Part shown: positions 21,846 through 33,647 of the stretch, in pieces
Numbering within the stretch: the first letter of the stretch is position 1
How the letters are laid out: every line of letters begins with the position of its first letter
Assembly (NCBI GenBank): GCA_002221725.1
Contig: NJFT01000025.1
Span: forward strand, 124,001-188,000
Reading direction: 5' to 3'
Length of the DNA: 64,000 nucleotides
DNA from: Scedosporium boydii
Taxonomy: Eukaryota; Ascomycota; Sordariomycetes; Microascales; Microascaceae
Translations under genes and position numbers: made by a program
The notes under the pieces: model-generated
Seen by the model: the letters and a program-made list of their open reading frames with translations, nothing else
What the model was told of the DNA's origin: nothing
Databases searched by the model: none

Positions 21846-22807
21846 AAAGAGACGCTTTCCAATATACTCTAGCCTCCCTCGCTCTGTGAGTTGTAAACTA
21901 GCTCTTCTTGCGGCTTGAACTTGTACTTTGTCTTTGTAGCAGTCTCGGAGATGAGGAACCGAAGGGCGGAGAATATTACAAAGGCACAAGGGGATTGATC
22001 AAGTGAGTTGTCGTCTACACGAAAATAGGAATATCACGTGACAGCGTGATTGACTTGACCTGCTTTTTCAATCATTATCTCATTCTCACTAATTCGCGAG
22101 ATCCGCTGCAAAGGATCATTGATGGTTCTCGTTTCCACTTTTGTCCAACGCGTCGCTCTTGGGCCTACACTAGAAGGAAAACAAGAAAACAATGATACCC
22201 AGACCACACAGTACGAATGGATTTTTTTTTTCCTAATAAACAACCATGACACTTCAATGTTCAAAACACTTCAAAAGGAATACAATAGTACGAAGTACAA
22301 TCCTTAGAACGAACAATTCGGTCATGATTCCTTCGAACTCGATGAAGAGGGAGGTTGAATCTAAGACATAACAGAGGCTTGTGAACCTCGTACATAGCCT
22401 TTCTTCGTCTGGAGTTATCAATCAAGCACAAGTCGATCCCTGGGAATGACGAGACTTCAACGTTGGACTCGGTGCAACAGGCATTGGTACCTGGCGGGGG
22501 CTGAGTAATCATGGATTGATTCCAATTAACCCACATCCAACCGTGTTGGCACGCTAAGAGTGAAATGTCGCGTCTCCGACGCGCAACCCATAAAACCTGT
22601 GCCCCTCTCTGAGCTTTTTCGTCTTCTCGATTATCTTCATCTCCTCCATCCACAATCCCCAACCTGGTTTCCTAAGGCTGCCCATGTCATTCCGCTCAAT
22701 AGTTTTGTGTTTTGCCTCCATTTAACGATAAAACGCATCCCCAGCAGTAATCATCCCGGCCAGTCTGCCCACCAGCCTAGGCCCCATACCAGATCCTCAC
22801 ATCCAAG
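21846..22807. other. Shared divergent promoter region (TatD nuclease / RNR large subunit)
   Basis: This 960-bp region lies between divergent start codons of two DNA-metabolism genes. It contains an MCB-like ACGCGT at 22148-22153, an ACGCGC near 22579 and one exact TACGAAGTA motif at 22289-22297. A CT-rich segment just upstream of the RNR start fits a fungal core promoter or leader. No gene is seen. Confidence 0.55.
22148..22153. promoter_or_regulatory. MCB-like box (ACGCGT) upstream of the RNR gene
   Basis: ACGCGT is the core site of the MBF cell-cycle factor, which controls ribonucleotide reductase genes in yeasts. It lies 655 bp upstream of the RNR ATG and 303 bp upstream of the TatD ATG. 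Function here is inferred from the six-base match and the target gene only. Confidence 0.35.
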
Positions 22808-25758
22808 ATGTTTGTTAGGAAGCGAGGTGCGTTCCCCCTCCCCCTCCCTTTTCCCCCTTCAATTGCAGCGTTTGGTTTACGATACCATTCCTACTGACGC
22901 CATCAACAGACGGACGCCAAGAGCGTGTCCAGTTTGACAAGATCACAGCACGAGTCTCCCGGCTCTGCTACGGTCTTGACACGGATCACATTGATCCCGT
23001 AGCCATCACTCAAAAAGTCATCTCGGGCGTCTACGGTGGAGTCACGACTGTTCAGCTTGATGATCTTGTAAGTGCCGCCTAGACCCCTCGGACATGTTCA
23101 CAGAGCCGCCACATTCTAACAAGGCTGGTGACTATTAGGCTGCGGAAACCGCTGCATACATGACCGTTACCCATCCCGACTACGCCATCTTAGCTGCTCG
23201 CATCGCAGTTTCCAATCTACATAAGCAAACGAAGAAACAATGGTCCTCCGTCGTTTCGGACCTCTACCACTACGTGAATCCCAAGAATGGCCGCCCGTCG
23301 CCGATGATAGCCAAGGAGACATACGAATGTGTATTGCGACACAAGGAGGAGCTTGATTCAGCCATTGTCTATGACAGGGATTTCAATTACCAATACTTCG
23401 GCTTCAAGACCCTCGAACGGTCATACCTCCTGAAACTCGATGGGAAGATTGTCGAGCGACCTCAGCACATGATTATGCGTGTCGCTGTCGGTATTTGGGG
23501 CGATGACGTTGAGCGGGTGATTGAGACGTACAATCTAATGTCGTCCAAATTCTTCACTCATGCTTCACCTACTCTCTTCAACGCCGGCACGCCCCAAGCC
23601 CAGTTATCTTCGTGCTTCCTCGTCGACATGAAGGATGACAGTATTGAGGGAATTTACGACACATTGAAGACTTGCGCAATGATCTCAAAAATGGCCGGTG
23701 GCATCGGCCTCAACATCCATCGCATTCGCGCCACAGGCTCATATATTGCCGGGACAAATGGAACATCCAACGGCATTATTCCCATGCTTCGTGTCTTCAA
23801 CAACACCGCCAGGTACGTTGACCAAGGCGGTAATAAGCGCCCGGGAGCCTTTGCCATCTACCTTGAGCCATGGCACGCGGATGTATTCGAGTTCTTGGAC
23901 CTTCGCAAGAACCACGGTAAGGAAGAGATTCGAGCTCGTGATCTCTTCCTCGCACTCTGGATTCCCGATCTTTTCATGAAGCGAGTTGAAAAGAACGGCG
24001 ACTGGACCCTGATGTGCCCCAACGAATGCCCCGGCCTTGCCGATTGCTATGGTGAGGAGTTCGAGGCTTTGTATGAAAAGTACGAGAAGGAAGGCCGCGG
24101 TCGCAAGACTCTCAAGGCTCAAAAGCTCTGGTACGCCATCTTGGAGGCTCAGACCGAAACAGGAAATCCTTTCATGCTTTACAAGGACCACTGCAACCGC
24201 AAGAGCAACCAAAAGAACCTTGGCACTATCCGTAGCTCCAATCTCTGCACCGAGATCATCGAGTACTCGGCTCCGGATGAAGTGGCGGTTTGCAACTTGG
24301 CATCGCTTGCCTTGCCCTCGTTCGTCGACTACAACAAGGGCGAGTACGACTTTGAGAAACTCCACGAAGTGACCAAGGTCGTCGTTCGAAATCTCAATAA
24401 GATCATTGATGTCAACTACTACCCGGTACAGGAGGCCCGCAACAGCAATATGCGCCACCGGCCCATTGGTGTGGGCGTGCAAGGATTGGCGGATGCCTTC
24501 CTTGCCCTGCGCATGCCCTTCGAATCCCCCGAGGCCAGGCAGCTCAATACTCAAATCTTTGAGACAATCTACCACGCCGCTCTGGAAGCGTCAATGGAGA
24601 TCGCCAAGGAGCAGGGCCCCTATTCGACGTACGAAGGCTCTCCCGTCTCTCAAGGAATTCTCCAGTACGACATGTGGAATGTCAAGCCCTCGGACCTGTG
24701 GAACTGGGATGCTCTGAAGGAGCAGATCAAGCAGCATGGCGTCCGTAACAGCCTTTTGTTGGCCCCCATGCCCACTGCAAGCACATCTCAAATTCTCGGG
24801 AACAACGAATGCTTTGAACCATACACATCGAACATTTACCAACGACGCGTCTTGGCGGGCGAGTTCCAGGTCGTCAACCCCTGGCTTCTCCGGGATCTTG
24901 TTGACCTTGGCCTTTGGTCGGACTCGATGAAAAATCGCATCATCGCCGAAGGTGGCTCTATTCAAAATATCCCAAGCATTCCCGAGGATATCAAGGCCCT
25001 CTACAAGACCGTATGGGAAATCTCCCAGCGTACCGTGGTCCAGATGGCTGCCGATCGAGGTGCCTTCATCGATCAGTCGCAGTCTCTGAATATCCATATG
25101 CGAGAGCCTTCCATGGGGAAGATCACGAGCATGCACTTCACTGGCTGGAAGCTTGGCCTGAAGACTGGCATGTACTATTTGCGAACCCAGGCCGCAGCGG
25201 CACCTATTCAGTTCACGGTCGATCAAGAAGCATTACGAGTTGCTGATGTTAATACCGCAAAGGATCGCTCTCAGTTGAAGAAGCGTGCCCCCCCGCCCAG
25301 CGGCTACTCATCGTCTGCATCTGCCACTCCTCGGTCCGCACTAGGAAGGAAAACCGAGTTGGCGGGCGGTTTGAACGGAAATTCAAACGGTATTCCGACG
25401 CCCAACACAACTCCTCCACCGGCCGCCCAGCGACCCGTAGCTTCATCGAGCAGGCCGGCGATGATCAAGGCAGATGTTACCGAAGGCGGCAGCCCCAAGA
25501 CTCTAGCAACGGAGCCGAGTGGTGGCTTCCAGGCGGAAGAGCTCCCCAGTCCTTCCCTGAGCAAGAAGAATGATCCTCAGGATGAAGACCAAGACGAGGA
25601 CAGTAAAGAACGTGAAATGGATATCTACTCAGAGGCAGTCCTTGCCTGTAAGAGCACCCACCCAACACTTGACGGAGTTGCATCGAATTTGCTAACGATA
25701 ATTCCAAAATGTAGGCAGCATCGAGAACCCCGAAGCTTGCGTTATGTGCAGCGGTTAG
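22808..25758 (+). CDS. rnr1: Ribonucleoside-diphosphate reductase large subunit (R1)
   Basis: Class Ia R1 reduces ribonucleoside diphosphates to deoxyribonucleotides together with the R2 radical subunit. Four exons join in phase: 22808-22826, 22910-23067, 23139-25647 and 25715-25758, giving 909 residues. The first exon holds only MFVRKR plus one base. The ATP-cone follows ([20 protein letters not shown]). Catalytic features visible are [20 protein letters not shown] (redox Cys), [20 protein letters not shown] near residue 426 (active-site N-x-C-x-E and partner Cys) and [20 protein letters not shown]. The last exon (44 nt) encodes [13 protein letters not shown], with the C-terminal swinging CxxC pair that relays electrons from thioredoxin. 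A Pro/Ser-rich linker of about 110 residues precedes it. Unspliced, the frame reads on to 25949, but those residues are not family sequence. Confidence 0.96.
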
Positions 25759-26578
25759 GTTTCTTGTTCTCCCCATTCGGAGTCTTCTTTTCTAAATCCT
25801 TCTATGTATTTTGGGACACGGCGTGCCAGGGATTAGAGTCAGGTAATTTTATGATTTTGATGTGTTTGCCGGTGAGATTATTGGGAGCGACGGAAGAAGA
25901 AGCCAAGGGTCTGGCCATCGTCATGATGCTCTTCATCTCCCGCCAGTGACCGGGCGGCCCTCCAAATCCCCTCTCACGGAGGCAGGCTCTCCTCTCCCTT
26001 GTTTCGCAGTGTCTCACCAACCCCGTCTTGTATTAGCCCATGATGTACCGGTACGCGAGTACCTATTGAACAAGAACGCGAAGTAATATAGTTTTCTGTT
26101 ATTTACATGATGTTCGTTTTTATTTGTCCTCAACTGCTTCTCAAATATCTTATTAACGTTGCCGTTGACGTAAGGCAAGCCAGAACCTGGAAACTTGGCG
26201 TCACGATCAAAAGCTAAATGGGGATGATGCAAAATATGAGAGAGGTCACAGAGGGTTCCATGGGAGAAATTAGATGGAATGCAGATTCGCAAGCCGGCGC
26301 GCTTAATATTGTATGACGTCTCTGCTCAGGATGTGCATCAAGTCGTGGAGAGTGGGCCACTGCTTATTCCCTGCAGTCTCATCAATCTACACCAGTTGAA
26401 TCAATATTGGATCACACCTCTAGACAGAAAGTAGTTTATTACTATCGCTAGCTCGCGTGGCTGGCAACTCTCTTCATTTTCTTTTCCAGAGCGCGTTCGA
26501 AGCGAGGAATCTTAAGAGTGAGAAGGAGGGGAGTACAAGGTTGAGCCGCCCCGGTCCTTCCCCGATCTAGGGTAGGAC

Positions 26579-26600
26579 CAAGATCAAGATCAAGATCAAG
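26579..26600 (+). repeat. Short tandem hexamer repeat (AAGATC)n
   Basis: Just over three copies of a six-base unit (AAGATC) run in tandem in an intergenic region. It is a minor microsatellite with no evident function. Confidence 0.8.
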
Positions 26601-28490
26601 CCACCAAGTGATACGTCATGCTCGACTTTCAGAGGTTTAGAAGGTTTAGAATAAGTGTGATCAAATCTCTAATCTTACCCTCCAGAACTAACCTTAAAAT
26701 CGCATGCCGGTGTAGCCCACGGAGGCCCTGTGTACTTCGTACGAAACCGAGGTCGGAGAAGAGTATGTTCCGTCAACCGAGGGATCAGTCAATTCATGAT
26801 TTTTACTGCCTCAGAGACTTGCCTCGCTCAGCCATCTCGCCATGGTTTGTCTCCTATCGTTCGAATGATTGGCAGTGATTGGCGGGCATGGCTGCATTGT
26901 ACTGCGTAGATATCCTTACGTGGCAATAGAGCTTTTGATTGTGATGGACAAAACAAGCGAACGCCAACACTTTGTAATACACTACACTAGTTTACGAAGG
27001 GCTCTGCTTCAGGAATATCAAATCCTATGAGTGATTAACGTGTCCAGCTCATGCCGCCACAGCGAAGGCGATCCATGCTAGCCGAGATCCACTGATCTTA
27101 TCAGGACTAGCTGCAATGCAAAACTAGAGCGGATCTAGCCGTTTTGGCGAAAATACGACGTAAGACAAGGGTTAAGCAACCTGAAAAATACAGGTTGCTG
27201 GGATTTGCTGGGATTAGCTCAGACAAGAATCCACATTTGCCGACAACAAGGCAGCGTCCGCGCTGTTGACACGCTTGACATTCAGCTGGCGTCTCACGGG
27301 AAAGGCGGCTCTTAGTCGCTGCACCACCAGAACCCAGCTCAGACAGGAAGCCCGAGCCAGCCATGCCTTCCTTTGTACAGCAAACAGCGTCTCCCATTCG
27401 CTAATACAGCATTGCGGTGGCTGAAGAAAGACTAGGAGTGACATCACTTCTCGTTTTGCCACACGATAAAGCAGTGTCTGCGACGTCATGGTGTTCGTAG
27501 CATTGGCAGATTAGCGGGTATTAGGTGGCTCGCGAGGCTCAGCTCAGATCGCCCTCTACGACGGAGGACAGGGGTCGGGAGAAACTGGCTGCGTGAGGTG
27601 CATGGAGAACAACGACCGACGAGGGCAGGCCCGACGGCTAGGATAGGCAAGCTGCATTGCCTCGTGCTTCGAGCGAGAGATCTTGGTGGCGCAAAGGGGA
27701 AGAAGGCGAGAACAGCACATATCCATTTGATCCCTCCCTAGTCTTGAGTTGGCGCAGCCCTCTTCGAGGTAAGTTGCTGCTTTCGAAGATCGCCGAATGT
27801 CTCGTCATCGTTTGGTGCGTAGTTCATGGAAAAGTCAAACCAACCTACCTGCTTATTATACTACACTTTAAACGCAGGCTACACATTCCACAGCTTTTCT
27901 GCATCGGAAATCGGAAGAGCAGCGAATGAAAGCAATATGTTGCCAAACACGTTTTTTTCCTGGTGTGTCGTGACTGGATATCGCGCAGGTTCCCGCTCGC
28001 TATTCCTGATCACATAATGACATCAAGAAGCAAGAATTGAATCAAGCAGACTTGGACTTAGCTTCCCCCCGGATGCATCGCAACTGCCACCGCGGTCTGC
28101 GCCATTCCTCAGGTTCAAATCAAACTGAAATGAACTGAATCGATACATACAAGTGTACTTTTAGTGTGTGAGGGCTAGGTCGCTCTTTCACTCGCGCCCT
28201 CCCCAAATCGTTGCTCCCCGATCTGTACCACCTCGGTCGGTTGCCTCAAGTGCGCTAGCCTCTCAACTCTACCTTCCCTGCTTTGCTTTTAAAAACTTCT
28301 CCAGTTCCTCACACACCTTCTCCCTTTCCGTCTCCATCTTCCACCTCACTGCCCCTACTTTCCCATCACTAATCCCCAATCCACTACTGTCTACTCGATC
28401 TGTCAACCCATATCCCCCTCATTGTCGAGTCCTCTCCTTGCAGCAACAGCGACGCCTTTCTCACTAATATCCGCCCTGTGAAATATCCTT

Positions 28491-28589
28491 GTAAGTTCCG
28501 AGCCAGAATCACCATCTCGAATCCCTCTTTGACACCAGCATCCCGTGCCTGACATGTTGAAAACTAATGGTGTGCCGTACGGTTCTTAG
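28491..28589 (+). other. Probable 5' UTR intron of the CFEM gene
   Basis: A consensus donor GTAAGT at 28491 and a TTAG acceptor ending at 28589, with an ACTAAT branch-like site between them, lie 15 bases upstream of the start codon. This fits a 99-bp leader intron. It is inferred from splice signals only. Confidence 0.45.
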
Positions 28590-28604
28590 GTACAAGCAAT
28601 CATC

Positions 28605-29503
28605 ATGAAGCTTACCACAGCTCTCATCTTGGCAGCTAGTGCCATCGGCATCCACGCTCAAGATGTTGGCAGTCTCCCACCCTGCGGTGTATGTTAATTG
28701 CCTCCGGAGTGTATGGTGTGTTGGGAGAGCTTTGGCCCGCTAATGACATTGGCAATGTGCAGCAAGTGTGCATTCAGAACATGATCGGCAAGGCTGGCGA
28801 GTTCGGCTGCCAGTCCACTGATGTGGCCTGTCTCTGCCGGTCGCGAGACTTTGTCTACGGAATTCGAGATTGTTCCGTCGAGTCTTGCTCCAGCTCCGCC
28901 GAGCAGGTTATCCAGTATGGCGTTAATTTCTGCCGCAGTAGGTCTTACCATACCGAAGATGTACTCTCATGAATGCAATTGCTTACAAGTTCTTAGGCCA
29001 GGGAGTCGATGTTTCTACTGATGGTGGTGAGGGTGGTGTTGTACGTAACATTGATGTATTCCGTTCTCGTTTCTGTGTGATACTAACTGGGATGTAGACC
29101 AATACATCTCCTACCGGTACTGCTGGCACCGATACTGCTGCTACCGATACTGCTGGCGCCACTACTGAAACATCGGCCACCGAGACTACCCCTTCGCCGA
29201 CTACCGAAACTGCCACTACGCCCACCACTACGCCCACCACTACCGGTGAAGCTACGGGAACGGCTACCGTTACGGAAGGAACTACTACCGAGGGCGGCGG
29301 CGCTACTACTACCCAGGGACCCGGCAACACTGGTGGGGTAAGTCGTTTATCATCCATCTTCTTTGTTCCCAACAGCGGCTTGATTCCCCAGCAGGCCGCG
29401 TCCTGCAATGACATGCTGCTAACAATCGAGATAAAAGGCCCAGCAAAGCTCCGCTCCCGCTGGTCTCTTGGTTGCAGCGGGCATCCTCGCTCTACTTGTC
29501 TGA
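28605..29503 (+). CDS. CFEM-domain, probably GPI-anchored, surface protein
   Basis: CFEM proteins are fungal secreted or cell-wall proteins, some of which bind haem or act in host contact. Five exons join in phase: 28605-28688, 28763-28937, 28997-29040, 29098-29337 and 29438-29503, giving 202 residues. A signal peptide is evident (MKLTTALILAASAIGIHA, then QD). The CFEM domain (about 20-87) shows the eight cysteines: PPCG, QVCIQNM, FGCQ, VACLCRS, RDCS, ESCSSS and NFC. An 80-codon Thr/Ser/Ala-rich segment follows, with repeats such as TTPTTTPTT, typical of an O-mannosylated stalk. The C-terminus APAGLLVAAGILALLV is a hydrophobic GPI-attachment signal preceded by small residues. Architecture is complete. 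Function beyond surface location cannot be told. Confidence 0.9.
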
Positions 29504-30003
29504 GTCTACGAGGAGCACTGAAATTATGAATCTGTGTGATACTAAACCTCAACTAAATTGTGTCATATTCTTTCCATCCCCCTCGATAACGATATTTCAC
29601 ATGGATGCAAGAGGATCTGCATCCATCCACTTCCTCGATGGTATAATTGGGTGGACCAGGGGACTAGCAAGTAGTCATTTGGAAGTGTAAAGTTCGTTAT
29701 CAATACAATAGTAATGAGGCCTGGAAAACTTACATGTCGAATCATTGCGAGGTGGCAAAATGCACTCGGAACATTACATGTCGAAGTCTGAAATTGAATC
29801 GAGACCTTACTGACCGCCCATTGCACACATCGTCGCCGATGGTATGTTTATTATTCATACAAAAGTGATATTTCAAGAGCTATATCAGAACGCCCTCTCC
29901 TATTTATACACGGGAAGCCTCTTTATAGAAAGGGAAGCCCTCCCCTGTCTTTGGTTTCCATTTTCCAATTTTCCAATACCAAAAGTGCCAGGCCGAGCTC
30001 GAC
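29504..30003. other. Convergent intergenic region (CFEM / pirin)
   Basis: This 500-bp spacer between convergent stop codons presumably contains both 3' UTRs. No gene or clear repeat is seen. Confidence 0.55.
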
Positions 30004-31417
30004 CTAGTGTTTCATTGATTTACCGATCTCACTCTCCCAGTCGCGGGCCCTCTCAAACCCATTGGTGAAGCCCTGATAGTCCATAATCGCTTTGTAAACC
30101 TCGTCCTTTGTAGTGAGGACGAAGGGTCCGTATTGAAAGACGGGCTGATCCAGCGGAGTTCCGGCAATGATAACTTGAAAAATGAAGTGTTAGTGGCAGT
30201 GACTTCGAGAGGGGGGGGTAGGAAAGAAAGGACGCGAACTACTCACCGAACCTAGCTTCTTTCGCCGCGGTCGGTTCAACCTCGACATGAACTACCTGGC
30301 CTTCGGGCTCAAAGACGACATTGTGGTATTGTTCGACTTTTCGCTTGGCATTCCCTTCTCCGAATAGGGCATCTCCCTCGAGAGTGTACGCAAACGCGTT
30401 CCATCCCTCCGGAAGTGGTTGTGTTATCTTACCACCCGGATTCATCGTCACATCCAATATCCAAACGGGTGTGTAGGCAAGGTCCTTCACCGAGTCGACG
30501 CCGTGGCTTTGACCCGATATGACCTTGATCGTCACCCTCCCATCGTCGGTTGTGACCTGGGGTATCTCCGATGCACGCAGGTCACGGTACCGCGGCTCAC
30601 ATGACTTGAGATTTTTCGGGAGATCAACCCAGAGCTGGAGGCCGACGTTGGCGGATCCGTCTGTGTTTTGGCGCGGCATCTCGGCGTGCACGATCCCGCG
30701 GCCGGCTGTCATGAATTGCAAGTCGCCGGGGTTGAGACTGCCCGAGTTGCCGGCAAAATCTTCATGGTCGATGCCACCCTCGAGAAGATACGTGATGGTC
30801 TCCTGTCCACGATGAGGGCTGGTTCAAAAAGAAATGAGCTGTTAGTCCCAATTCTCTTCATAATGATTTTTTTTTTTCTTTTCTTTTTTCCGTAGGTGTG
30901 ATCCCCGTGAGATAGGGGAAGTCAGGTATGGAGGGGTGAGCGGGGTGGAGTTTGGGAGTGGATGACAATGGAAACACACTTACTGGTCAGGGAAACCAGC
31001 GCCGGGATTTACAGAAAAGTGATCCAGCATCAAGAAAGGTGAGAAGTTTCGAAGCTGCGGGGTGCCAATGGATCGGCGCACCCTTGCACCAGCACCCTCA
31101 GCCTGCTGGGAGGCAAGGAAAACCTTCCGGATCGCACGCGAAACAGACATATTATCCGCTGGAAGTGCGCCGCCCGTGTCTACTTTATTCTCGAGGACAG
31201 AGAGAGGTTCGTTCGTGGTGTCGTCGTTAGTTCGAAGCTGAGCTGTAGAGGTGGGGTCTTCGAAGAGGGTGCCGAGTGGTGGGGTCGACAGAACTGAGTT
31301 TATAGATTTGATGATTGGCTCGAAGGTATAGCTGAGGAGGTCCAGGACCTGAACTGGGGCGAAGATGATCGATAAAGCGGCTATGATGGCGGGAATTATG
31401 AAAGGGAGGTTCTTCAT
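30004..31417 (-). CDS. Pirin-family cupin protein with N-terminal membrane segment
   Basis: Pirins are bicupin iron-binding proteins; members act as quercetinases or transcription cofactors. Exons 30984-31417, 30247-30818 and 30004-30173 join in phase to give 391 residues. The pirin core begins near residue 100 with VRRSIGTPQLRNFSPFLMLD, followed by HFSVNPGAGFPDQHPHRGQE and ITYLLEGGIDHEDFAGNSG. The metal-ligand region includes the two His of HPHRGQE, HEDF and GIVHAEMP. The C-terminal cupin ends with QYGPFVLTTKDEVYKAIMDY, typical of the family. The first 32 residues (MKNLPFIIPAIIAALSIIFA, then PVQVLDLLSYTF) form a hydrophobic helix, a signal anchor or signal peptide. That extension is uncommon for pirins, which are usually soluble. 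The first exon is one continuous frame, so the anchor is not a splicing artefact, but an internal Met (MSVSRAIRKVF) could also start translation. Confidence 0.88.
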
Positions 31418-32590
31418 GAGGGTCGGAGAGAAGCACTCTTATAGATCGCAGAAGTCTGGACGTTGGTCTTCGCTGACAGATCAAGATCGAGTTCACGAGA
31501 TGTCAATTACCAATGGCCGCGTAAAACGGAGGAATGTCTTCTAAAGCTATAAGAAATAATTGAAGCATTTCTCTCTAACTATGATACAGGGAAGCAGGCT
31601 TTTATATCAGCCTCAACCAATGCTTTGAGGTGTTCGCAGGGTGCATTGGCTGGCAAGACAAATTGTTAAATCTTAGTCAATGTTGTGTCAGCCATTTTGA
31701 TTGCAAACATCGAAGTCAGAAAGCGCGGGGCATTACCTCAGTACAACAGAGTAGTAGATAAACGAGCGACGACTTGTTTTGCGAGGTTACTGGAGGGAAA
31801 AATCCTGAAAATTGCCCCAAAAAACCCCCGGGCATATAGAGGAAGAAAGAAAATAATAGAAGGCAACACAATAATTGAAAATGAATCCGAAAAGAGAGTC
31901 GCAGAATTATCTTTCAGTCAGTGCGTGAAGTACCGAAGTACACTTTCGTGACGTCTAACCCGGCACTAATCACTGACAAAATCAATGGCGAGCATTGATG
32001 GAGATCACCATCTTCGACTTTGTCTTTCTAAGCTGTTATTTATGAAGGACGAGGAGTCGGTCAGGTCCTCACTGTTGCTACACCCTGTCAACATCACATT
32101 TATTGTCAAGGAACATGTTTCTCTTGCAGTTCCAGATCGTTGAATCTCACGGCGCTCACATAGCTAAGGTGGAAAATAAACGAACCAAAACGAACCTCGC
32201 GATTGCAGAAAAGAAGTCTAACAGCTTTTTAGAAAAAAAAAAAAAAAAAAAAAAAAAAAGGAGATAATACCCGTATAGCATGGTGCTGAACCCTGTATAA
32301 TAAAACCCATCCAACCCTCAGCAGTCTAACAGAGAAATTAAACCAAAGGAGAAAAATTGCTAAAGATGGTTATGAATGCCAAGGAAATTAGAGCGTAGAA
32401 GAAATCCAAACGAGGACGGGCTCTCGGACGAGAAACAAAAGCTTCAAGCTTCGCAAGACAAAGACTCCCAACGAAGTCAAACATGACGCAACGTAGCATG
32501 GGAGCTGGGAAGGGGAAAGCCAGAGCGTGTGCTCTTCGTTGAGTCACCACCTGATTTTTTTTCTTTAAGGAATAGGGCCGTCTAGATCCC
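31418..32590. other. Intergenic region between pirin and Cap20 genes
   Basis: About 1.2 kb between two minus-strand genes contains the pirin promoter and the Cap20 3' UTR. It carries a 27-nt A homopolymer (32233-32259). No gene is seen. Confidence 0.55.
32233..32259 (+). repeat. Poly-A homopolymer, 27 nt
   Basis: An uninterrupted run of 27 A lies between the pirin and Cap20 genes. It could be a simple repeat or a retrotransposon tail, but no element sequence flanks it. Confidence 0.95.
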
Positions 32591-33208
32591 CTAGTTGTTG
32601 GCCTTTTCGTTGATCCGTTCTTTCACTTCGGCTCGCTTGTTGCCCAGGAAGCTGCCGACCCAGTCGATTGTCTCGCCGCCGACAGTAAAAACAGTGCCGA
32701 CAAGCGCCCTGCTATATGTCACCAAGTTCTCACCCCCGAGACGCTTGCACTCGGCGGAATAAACGCCCAGTACATGGTCCTTTCCTTCTAGGCTCTTATT
32801 ATAAGGAAGTAGGACAAGGTTCTTCGCGTCCGTGTAGAGCTCCTCGGTCGGCTTCTTGATGACGGGGAACCTCTCGTCAACCTTCGACAAGGTCTGGTCA
32901 CCCAATTGGTCCACCTTCTCGAGGTAAGGGGAGACGTATTGATACGGTTTGGAGAGGTAAGGAAGAACGGGTTCGGCAAGATGGCGGTATGCGGTGTCGC
33001 CGAGCTGGATCGACTTCTGTCCGAGTTGGTTGTTCTGGAAAGTGCTCACACCATCCTTAACGACGGGGTAGGTGAGAAGATGCTAGACTCAGAACGTTAG
33101 CTTCCTAGGTATAGACTAATTGGCGATAAAGAGGGAGCACCAGATCCATACCTCGACGAACAGGGAGTTAAGCGGGTGGGTGGGAACATCCCCGTTCACT
33201 TGTGTCAT
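32591..33208 (-). CDS. cap20: Cap20/perilipin-like lipid droplet protein
   Basis: Cap20-like proteins are fungal perilipins that coat lipid droplets; Colletotrichum CAP20 was found as an appressorium virulence factor. Exon 1 (33152-33208) encodes MTQVNGDVPTHPLNSLFVE. Exon 2 (32591-33082) begins HLLTYPVVKDGVSTFQNN. They join at phase 0 over a 69-bp intron with a CTAAC branch site, giving 182 residues. Exon 2 alone opens only at a GTG, so the two-exon model is preferred. Family blocks visible are GQKSIQLGDTAYRHLAEPVL, KPYQYVSPYLEKVDQLGDQT, DERFPVIKKPTEELY and RALVGTVFTVGGETIDW. Length is normal for the family. No signal peptide or transmembrane span is evident, as expected for a peripheral droplet protein. 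Its promoter faces the 10-kb gene-poor region. Confidence 0.9.
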
Positions 33209-33647
33209 TGTCGAAGATTATATATTTACCGTTGCCGGTACTGAAGGTCGGGATGGGCGATGGTGTAAAATGAATGATGACGCGGGTAAGCTCCGTCGCG
33301 AATCAATAGGTCCTTTGGGGAAAGTAACCAGGTTGACTATCGAGGGGCTATGTAGAACGATGTTGCTAGCTGCTATGCGATTAATATGTGGATGATGGGT
33401 GTTGTTCACCACACAATGTGTATTGATGTGTGCAAGAGCTCGATGCTAGATGGAAAAGAAAGAGAGAAGAGCAGAGGGTGAACTACCCCGGTGGAGCGAA
33501 TGAGCTTATGTATCAACTTTCAAGGCAAAAATGTTCGAACTGGGAGCGGGAGCAATTGCTATTCAAAGACATCTGGTCCATGGTCTGGTCCATGGTACCT
33601 CCTTCGTAGAGCCTCATGCATGGATGATTGTGTCGACATTCTTATCG

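Larger units (their letters stand above)
25759..28604. other. Intergenic region between RNR and the CFEM gene
   Basis: This 2.85-kb stretch has no supportable gene. It holds the RNR 3' UTR, one exact TACTTCGTA motif at 26733-26741, and a short hexamer repeat near 26579-26600. A CT-rich segment (about 28180-28480) looks like the CFEM gene's promoter or leader. Open frames near 26014-26292 and 27107-27489 lack recognisable content. Confidence 0.5.

Noticed and set aside
23160..25949. A 929-residue frame for ribonucleotide reductase
   Set aside because: It misses the first two exons and reads through the last intron, losing the CVMC end. The four-exon model restores a complete family protein.
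29098..29337. CRISPR-like or tandem-repeat array
   Set aside because: The repeated ACT/ACC codons encode the Thr-rich stalk of the CFEM protein. There are no spacers, and this is a eukaryote.
32233..32259. Retrotransposon tail at the poly-A tract
   Set aside because: No reverse transcriptase, ORF remnant or target-site duplication was seen beside it.
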